Positions 53,723 to 58,960 of a DNA stretch of 58,960 bases are shown piece by piece (within the stretch, counting starts at the first letter, position 1; each line of letters begins with the position of its first letter). The stretch comes from an uncultured Bacteroidales bacterium (GTDB lineage: Bacteria > Bacteroidota > Bacteroidia > Bacteroidales > UBA932): the NCBI GenBank assembly GCA_944326235.1, contig CALVDH010000017.1, forward strand, positions 1 through 58,960. The letters are read 5' to 3'. Made by a program: the position numbers and the translations under genes. The notes beneath the pieces are model-generated. The model was given only the letters and a program-made list of their open reading frames with translations. It did not search any database and was not told the DNA's origin.

Positions 53723-55001
53723 AGAAATTGAGTTTGAGCATGGTCACCTCCTCCTCGCTGAGGAATCTCCACTGGCCGCGGCGCAGGTTTTTCTTGGTAA
53801 GTCCGGCAAAATACACCCTGTCGAGCTTGCGTACCCTGTAGCCGAGGGCCTCGAACATACGGCGGACGATACGGTTGCGGCCGGAATGGATCTCGATGCC
53901 CACGATGCTGCGGTCATCTCCGTTGTAGGCCACCTCGTCGGCGTATGCGGGACCATCCTCGAGGTCCACGCCCTGTACGAGGCGGTCCATATCCTCGGGT
54001 TTGAGGTTCTTGTCGAGGGTCACCTGGTATATCTTCTTCTTCTGGAATGAAGGATGAGTCAGTTTCTCGGCGAGCTCACCGTCGTTGGTCAGCAGCAGCA
54101 CTCCGGTCGTGGACTTGTCCAGACGTCCTACGGGGAAAATGCGCTCGGGGCACATATCCCTGCTGATGAGCTGCATCACGTTCTTGTCGGCGTGGGGGTC
54201 GCTGGTGGTGGTCACGAAGTCCTTGGGCTTGTTGAGCAGGACGTAGACCTTCTTCTCGCCGCGCAGACGCTCTCCGTTGAAGCGGACATCGTCATCCGCG
54301 GGATTGACCTTCACTCCCATCTCGGTGACAACCTGTCCGTTGACGGTCACCAGACCGGCGGAGATGTACTCGTCGGCCTCGCGGCGGGAGCAGATGCCGG
54401 AGTTGGCGATAAACTTGTTGAGACGCACCATGCCGTCGTCCTCCTTCACCACTGCGGGTGTCTGGGGCACACGGGGCTTCTCCATGCCGGGGTGTTCGGA
54501 GCGGAGACGGTGCTCGAAGCCGCGGCGCTCCTTAAACTGACGGTCGGGACGGTCTCCCCCGACGAAAGGTCTGCCGCTCTTTCCGCGGAATCCCGGCTTG
54601 TTGCCGCCGAATCCGGACTTTCCTCCGCGGAATCCGGGCTTGTCACCACCGTGGAGTCCCGATTTGTCCCCGCGGAATCCGGGTTTGTCACCGCCGCGGA
54701 AGGCAGGTCTGTCCCCACCCCGGAATCCGGGCTTGCCGGCTCCGTCCTGACGGCGTCCACCGTAACCGGGCCGGTCGCTGCGGAAGTCCTGTCTGTCATT
54801 GTCCCTGTGGAAATTCCCGCCATGCTGCCCGGGCCTTGAGAATCTGCCTTCGGGGCGTCCCTCACCGTTGCGGTCGAAGGTCCTGCGGGGTCTGTAAGAT
54901 GGTTTCTCTCCGGAAGCCCTGTAGTCTCTGTGTTCTGTTGTCCTGTACTCTGCGCGGTCCTGCCCCTCCCGGGTCTGCGACCGCCTGATGCGTGGTCTCA
55001 T
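53715..55001 (-). CDS. RsuA/RluB-family pseudouridine synthase with Gly/Arg-rich N-terminus
   Basis: A 428-residue protein. The N-terminal half (1-185) is a low-complexity region with tandem RGGDKPGFRG-like repeats. The S4 domain (VRLNKFIANSGICSRREADE) begins near residue 193, and the catalytic domain has VGRLDKSTTGVLLLTNDGE and GRNRIVRRMFEALGYRVRKL. It modifies 23S (RluB/E/F) or 16S (RsuA) rRNA; the exact site cannot be set. First gene before era; the -7 element TACCTTTG is at 55039-55046. Confidence 0.92.
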   Translation of the reverse strand: MRPRIRRSQTREGQDRAEYRTTEHRDYRASGEKPSYRPRRTFDRNGEGRPEGRFSRPGQHGGNFHRDNDRQDFRSDRPGYGGRRQDGAGKPGFRGGDRPAFRGGDKPGFRGDKSGLHGGDKPGFRGGKSGFGGNKPGFRGKSGRPFVGGDRPDRQFKERRGFEHRLRSEHPGMEKPRVPQTPAVVKEDDGMVRLNKFIANSGICSRREADEYISAGLVTVNGQVVTEMGVKVNPADDDVRFNGERLRGEKKVYVLLNKPKDFVTTTSDPHADKNVMQLISRDMCPERIFPVGRLDKSTTGVLLLTNDGELAEKLTHPSFQKKKIYQVTLDKNLKPEDMDRLVQGVDLEDGPAYADEVAYNGDDRSIVGIEIHSGRNRIVRRMFEALGYRVRKLDRVYFAGLTKKNLRRGQWRFLSEEEVTMLKLNFYE

Positions 55002-55038
55002 GTCGATAGCTATCTTAAATTTTTACTGAAATTGCGTG

Positions 55039-55046
55039 CAAAGGTA
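55039..55046 (-). promoter_or_regulatory. Promoter -7 element of rluB-like-era
   Basis: TACCTTTG on the minus strand fits TAnnTTTG, 38 bases before the ATG at 55001. Confidence 0.5.
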
Positions 55047-55105
55047 TGTCAATCGGAGATAATTTCCTATTTTTACAACATCATTTTCTAAAACGTGTGA
55101 AAGTC

Positions 55106-56377
55106 ATGAAGAGGAGAATATCAGCCACCCCCCGCCGCAACCGCCGCCTCACCCTTGCCGCCGAGAACATCGCCATGGCATTCAGGGCCATCAGGTCCAA
55201 CAAGCTCCGGTCTTCCCTGACCATAGCCATCATTGCCCTCGGAATCACCTCCCTGGTGGGCATCCTCACCGCCGTCGACTCGATGGACGCCACCCTCAAG
55301 GACGCCTACAGCCGTATGGGCGCCGGCATCATCAACATCCGCTCGCTCTATTCCATGCCCGCCGGCATGCACCGTATCCGCAACCAGCGGGAGATATCCA
55401 GAGCCCAGGCCGAGCGGTTCACCGACTACTACCGCGCCCCCGCGACAGTCACCATCTTCACCACCGTCCTCTCCGGCACCAGGGCCGAGGCAGGACAGAA
55501 GCGCACCAATCCCACGACCGACGTCATCGCCACCGACGGCAACTATATGAAGCACAATATGCTGGAACTCTCCTCCGGCCGCAGTCTCTCGGCAGCCGAC
55601 GTGGAGGGAGGCCGGTTCTATTGTGTCATAGGGGACAATGTGGCCCGCACCCTCTTCGAAGCGCAGGACGACCCGGTGGGCCAGACGGTGCATATCTCGG
55701 GACGCAGCTATATAGTAATAGGTGTAACGGCTCCGGTGGGGAACAATGCCGGGGGCAGCATGGACGACAACATCCTGGTGCCCTACACCAATGCCCTGGC
55801 CAATCTCGCCGCATCCACCCCCGACTTCACGATCGGCATCCTCCCGGAACCGTCCGTTAGCTCCGAAACAGCCGCTACCGAGGCCGAAATGACATTCAGG
55901 GCAGTCCGGAGGCTGGCCCCGTTCGACGACGCTGACTTCCGCATCACCCGCAGCGAGGCGGTCATCGAGGAGCTGAACTCCACGATGCGCACCCTCACCA
56001 TCGCCGCCATCGTAATCGGACTGGTCACCCTTACAGGAGCGACAGTAGGCCTGATGAACATCATGCTGGTATCGGTACGCGAGCGCACCAGGGAGATCGG
56101 CACGCGCAAGGCACTGGGAGCAGCCTCGAAACGTATCAGGGCACAGTTTCTGATGGAGTCGGTAATCATCGGCCAGACCGGCGGCCTGATAGGCATAGTC
56201 GCCGGCATCCTCATCGGCAACATCATCGCCGCCGTCATGCAGGCCTCCTTCGTCATCCCCTGGCTCTGGATGCTTCTGGCCATCGCCCTCTGCATGGCCG
56301 TCGGCATCCTCTCGGGCTACATCCCCGCAAAACGCGCCGCCGCCCTCGATCCTATCGAGTGCCTGCGGTACGAATGA
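55106..56377 (+). CDS. MacB/FtsX-type ABC transporter permease
   Basis: A 423-residue inner-membrane protein. One N-terminal membrane segment (SSLTIAIIALGITSLVGIL) is followed by a periplasmic MacB-PCD-like domain and three C-terminal segments (about 300-415) with the FtsX motif VRERTREIGTRKALGA. The start at 55106 (MKRRISATPRR) was chosen over 55046, which lies inside the divergent promoter region. No ATPase or membrane-fusion gene is adjacent. It probably acts in lipoprotein, peptide or drug export. Confidence 0.9.
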   Translation: MKRRISATPRRNRRLTLAAENIAMAFRAIRSNKLRSSLTIAIIALGITSLVGILTAVDSMDATLKDAYSRMGAGIINIRSLYSMPAGMHRIRNQREISRAQAERFTDYYRAPATVTIFTTVLSGTRAEAGQKRTNPTTDVIATDGNYMKHNMLELSSGRSLSAADVEGGRFYCVIGDNVARTLFEAQDDPVGQTVHISGRSYIVIGVTAPVGNNAGGSMDDNILVPYTNALANLAASTPDFTIGILPEPSVSSETAATEAEMTFRAVRRLAPFDDADFRITRSEAVIEELNSTMRTLTIAAIVIGLVTLTGATVGLMNIMLVSVRERTREIGTRKALGAASKRIRAQFLMESVIIGQTGGLIGIVAGILIGNIIAAVMQASFVIPWLWMLLAIALCMAVGILSGYIPAKRAAALDPIECLRYE

Positions 56378-56501
56378 CGCTACCGCAAAGGCAAAACGGC
56401 CTCAGGCTTTCGGAACTCAGGCTGGCGGAACTGCGGGCAACGGTAAGTACTGCAGCACTTAAAATCCACAAAGTCCTTGTTATCAACAGCTTCTCAAAAG
56501 C

Positions 56502-56545
56502 ACGTGATCTTTTCGACATCCTTTAAAAGGCCGAAAAGATCACGT
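56502..56545. terminator. Bidirectional terminator hairpin
   Basis: ACGTGATCTTTTCG (56502-56515) pairs with CGAAAAGATCACGT (56532-56545), a perfect 14-bp stem between convergent genes. Nothing else is seen in the intergenic region. Confidence 0.75.
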
Positions 56546-56591
56546 TATATCAGCAAATATCTGATTATCCAGAGATTACAAAATAGACCCG

Positions 56592-57566
56592 CTACTCTGC
56601 TTCCCATTGGTAAAATACCGGCAATAGGTCGACCGTGACGTCCAGGGCTTCAGTCAGAAAGTTGCCATAGACATTTGTTATCCAGTTGCGCCGGAGGGGA
56701 ATGCTGGAGGCCGTGAAAGGGGCGCACACCTGAGAGCCGGTAGCGGCGTCGGTAAGGGTGAGGGTAAAGTCTATCAGGGTCTGGTCCTCTTCCGGAGCGG
56801 CAAGGAAGTAGTCAAATGAAATCTGTCCGGTAGGGTCGTCAGCAAAACTCACGGGCACGGATACCTCAACGGGCTCAAGCGGTCCGTCCATCTGCCCGGA
56901 CATCTCCCCCGTCAAGGCATTGTACACTGTGAAAATGTGGGAAAACGCCACTTCGGCACGGATCTGCGTCAGGTCCACTACCGGCTCAGGCAGCCAGTCA
57001 AGGTCATCCGTGTAGAGGCGGATCTGGCCGAAAGGACGGGTAAGGGTTGCTTCAAGAGGCTGATCGTCGCTCAGTTCAGCGACACTGAGTACTGCACAGA
57101 AGGCATCGTGGCCGTCCTCGCTGTTGATGTAGTTGTCGGTATTGAGGGCTATCTGCGTCAGACCGGCCTCAGTTCCATAATACAGGTCCGCATAGCTGCC
57201 GTCCTCTCCTTCGGAGGCGCAGTCAGCCCAGAAGACCAGCTCATAGGTGCCGCCGGCAACGAGATGCACATCCTCGAACACAGCGCCAAGATCCTGTACG
57301 GGCGCCACATACCTGGCCCCCGAGAAAACTCCGTCCTCATAGACCTCAAGGATGCAGCGGTTGACTGAGGTACCGTCACCGGGATTCTCAGCGCTTTTCA
57401 CCGATACCGGGACAGAAGGCAGCACAGCCGATACTGTTATGCCCAGTTCCTGCTCTCCGGACACCACGTCAGCTGGTACCTCCCGCTGGCAGGAACCGGG
57501 CAGCAATACCGCACACACCGCTCCGAAGAGCATTGCAAAAGCTGTATGGTTCTTTTGAACGCTCAT
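56592..57566 (-). CDS. Fimbrillin-like lipoprotein (DUF6562-type)
   Basis: A 324-residue protein with a lipoprotein signal (LLPGSC, Cys near 27). Two beta-rich halves follow. TLTRPFGQIRLYTDDL and SIPLRRNWITNVYGNFLT resemble the Bacteroidales family that I recall as DUF6562, related in layout to fimbrillin subunits. Probably surface-exposed. It lies 2 bp after a paralogous gene that shares both motifs. Confidence 0.75.
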   Translation of the reverse strand: MSVQKNHTAFAMLFGAVCAVLLPGSCQREVPADVVSGEQELGITVSAVLPSVPVSVKSAENPGDGTSVNRCILEVYEDGVFSGARYVAPVQDLGAVFEDVHLVAGGTYELVFWADCASEGEDGSYADLYYGTEAGLTQIALNTDNYINSEDGHDAFCAVLSVAELSDDQPLEATLTRPFGQIRLYTDDLDWLPEPVVDLTQIRAEVAFSHIFTVYNALTGEMSGQMDGPLEPVEVSVPVSFADDPTGQISFDYFLAAPEEDQTLIDFTLTLTDAATGSQVCAPFTASSIPLRRNWITNVYGNFLTEALDVTVDLLPVFYQWEAE

Positions 57567-57568
57567 CT

Positions 57569-58960
57569 CTATTCGGTTACCGGAGTTCCATTGACGGTGA
57601 TATTGCTTCCGCCATCATAGTATTCGATACTTCCTTCAACCTTGCAATTCTCTCCGTAGGTGATGGTCACGCCGTTAGCGGCATCTGTATTTGCCCTCAC
57701 GTACATAGCGGGAAGAGCACCTGATTTATCGGCTGTTATAACCGAATTATCAATTGTCAGCACCGTCGGAAAAAGGTAACCTTTACTATTGTCATTTCCT
57801 ACCGTGATGGCGGCCAGAGGTACGGCATTCCCCGTTCCCCACTTGTCAATATAGTTGTCCTTAGCGTCATCAGCTGTATCTCCCTCCCCGTTGCTTGCAT
57901 CATACACTAACTTCAGGTGGCTATCGGTTATCTCAGCCGTCCCCGCGCGTAAAATCATAGCATGCATGGAGCCTTGCAATGTACATCCTGAAACAGTGAT
58001 GTCAGATGGTAAATTCATAAGCACGGCAGACATACCTACCAGTTCCGAATTGTAAAGTTCTATTTCCGCATTGTGAATTGGAGTGGAAGCATTCGTTCCG
58101 ACCGCAAAAGAATATGCGGTGATGCTGGAGTTCCTTACCGTTACCTCGCCGGGGTCACCGCTCGGTGCAACGCCTATACCGGCTCCAGCGGAAGTCATTG
58201 TCACGTTTTCCAATGCGACAGACCCTCCAGCTGATGCCATAACAAGAAAACGAACGGCCCCATACGGTTCAGACGATTTGACCGTCCCGTTCATTAGAGT
58301 CAGGCTGGAGGTACCGGACGTACTCATTGTCCCGTGAAGCGTAAGACTGTGCCCGTCCAGATCCATAACCACTTCCTTACCGTCTGCGACTGCTGATGCG
58401 CCGGTTATTGTGACATCTCCGGTAAGCCTTGCATATCCACCCTCTTCAAGCACTGTAAGAAGTGTCTGAGCATCACTTACCTCAGTTTCCGGTATTATCT
58501 CATTGTATTCCCCATCAAAGTCCGGCACTATGTCCACCTCAATCTCAGTGCGGTCAGTCAGCAGATTGCCCCGGACGTTGGTGATGTAGTTGCGGCGGAC
58601 GGGGATGCTGGAGAATGTGTAGGGATCGGCGGCAGGAGTGTTTCCGTCTGCTGTGGTATAGAAATTCATGGTAAAATCTGCGATGGCGTCCTCAACGTCC
58701 GTGGCCAGCAGGTAGTCGAATGTCAGGTGGCCGGTTGCGGGATCATAGGGAGGCACAGTTGCCGAGTAGGTTACGGGAATCAGGTCGGAAAGTTCTCCCG
58801 TCGTCAGGTCAATGGAAGTATAGACTTTGGTAAATGCAATCTCCACTTTGGCAGGCTTCATGGTTTCCACCGGAATATCAGCATAATCAGTAGAATAAAT
58901 ATTGAGCTGGCCGAAGGGGCGGGTCAGGTCGGCGGACACGCTGACAGGACCGGCAGCAAG
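57569..58960 (-). CDS. Fimbrillin-like protein with beta-helix C-terminus, 5' end outside window
   Basis: The frame is open to the right window edge, so the start is missing (a GTG at 58939 is internal). The visible N-terminal part is paralogous to the next gene: DLTRPFGQLNIYSTD and SIPVRRNYITNVRGNLLT. The C-terminal part, about 290 residues, is a repeat-rich region (VVMDLDGHSLTLHGTMS, SLTLMNGTVKS, VTVRNSSITAYS, VTVSGCTLQGS-like) typical of a right-handed parallel beta-helix. Such helices often bind or cleave glycans; no catalytic site was recognised. Confidence 0.8.
   Translation of the reverse strand, partial: LAAGPVSVSADLTRPFGQLNIYSTDYADIPVETMKPAKVEIAFTKVYTSIDLTTGELSDLIPVTYSATVPPYDPATGHLTFDYLLATDVEDAIADFTMNFYTTADGNTPAADPYTFSSIPVRRNYITNVRGNLLTDRTEIEVDIVPDFDGEYNEIIPETEVSDAQTLLTVLEEGGYARLTGDVTITGASAVADGKEVVMDLDGHSLTLHGTMSTSGTSSLTLMNGTVKSSEPYGAVRFLVMASAGGSVALENVTMTSAGAGIGVAPSGDPGEVTVRNSSITAYSFAVGTNASTPIHNAEIELYNSELVGMSAVLMNLPSDITVSGCTLQGSMHAMILRAGTAEITDSHLKLVYDASNGEGDTADDAKDNYIDKWGTGNAVPLAAITVGNDNSKGYLFPTVLTIDNSVITADKSGALPAMYVRANTDAANGVTITYGENCKVEGSIEYYDGGSNITVNGTPVTE

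Overview
The window is chromosomal DNA of a GC-rich member of the Bacteroidetes, most likely Bacteroidales. Evidence: a complete Bat (aerotolerance) operon, NusG-like UpxY antiterminator, OMP_b-brl and TonB-dependent outer-membrane proteins, fimbrillin-like lipoproteins, type B L31, and many promoters matching the Bacteroidetes consensus TTTG-N19-21-TAnnTTTG. Genus cannot be fixed from sequence alone. Most genes are housekeeping; several A+T-richer islets stand out: the ATPase/TOPRIM pair at 0.3-1.9 kb, the stretch after tRNA-Leu at 10.7-11.0 kb, and the intergenic DNA and AAA gene at 46.1-48.3 kb.

Layout. 1-240: degenerate paired-arm repeat array. 308-1938: two-gene AAA ATPase + TOPRIM/DUF3226-like pair, a candidate defence module. 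2.0-5.4 kb: tig-clpP-clpX proteostasis operon. 5.5-10.5 kb: tpiA, prmA, tricorn-type protease, tRNA-Leu. 10.7-11.04 kb: possible small RNA and a 45-codon ORF bracketed by related hairpins. 11-14.2 kb: SLC13 permease and aminotransferase. 14.4-19.0 kb: queD, polA, ECF sigma factor, rsmG, rpmH. 19.1-25.9 kb: TonB receptor, PASTA protein, RluA-type synthase, OMP_b-brl protein. 26-28.5 kb: ruvC, serS, rpmA, rplU. 28.7-30.9 kb: tightly overlapping ATPase-sirtuin-UpxY cluster. 31-42.1 kb: rpmE2, then an apparently continuous minus-strand operon moxR-DUF58-BatG-like-batA-batBC-batD-batE-glmM-namZ-like. 42.2-45.3 kb: truA, exbB, exbD, tonB. 45.4-46.4 kb: three successive repeat arrays. 46.5-55.0 kb: AAA protein, aroK, topoisomerase A subunit, a 0.9-kb hairpin array, era, rluB-like. 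55.1-56.4 kb: MacB/FtsX-type permease. 56.6-58.96 kb: two paralogous lipoproteins, the second cut by the window edge.

The most unusual signal is a family of modular arrays in three intergenic regions (1-240, 45396-46378, 51931-52826). Each module has two complementary or palindromic arms separated by a fixed short gap (18, 22 or 24 nt), repeating every roughly 105-118 bp. Arm sequence differs between arrays, but base pairing is kept; families A and B differ by a compensatory A-T/T-A swap. The short gaps often carry a related GGAAAATGCGG-like purine-rich core on one strand. All three regions abut 3' ends of genes. They do not look like CRISPR or protein-coding DNA, and I do not recognise the family.
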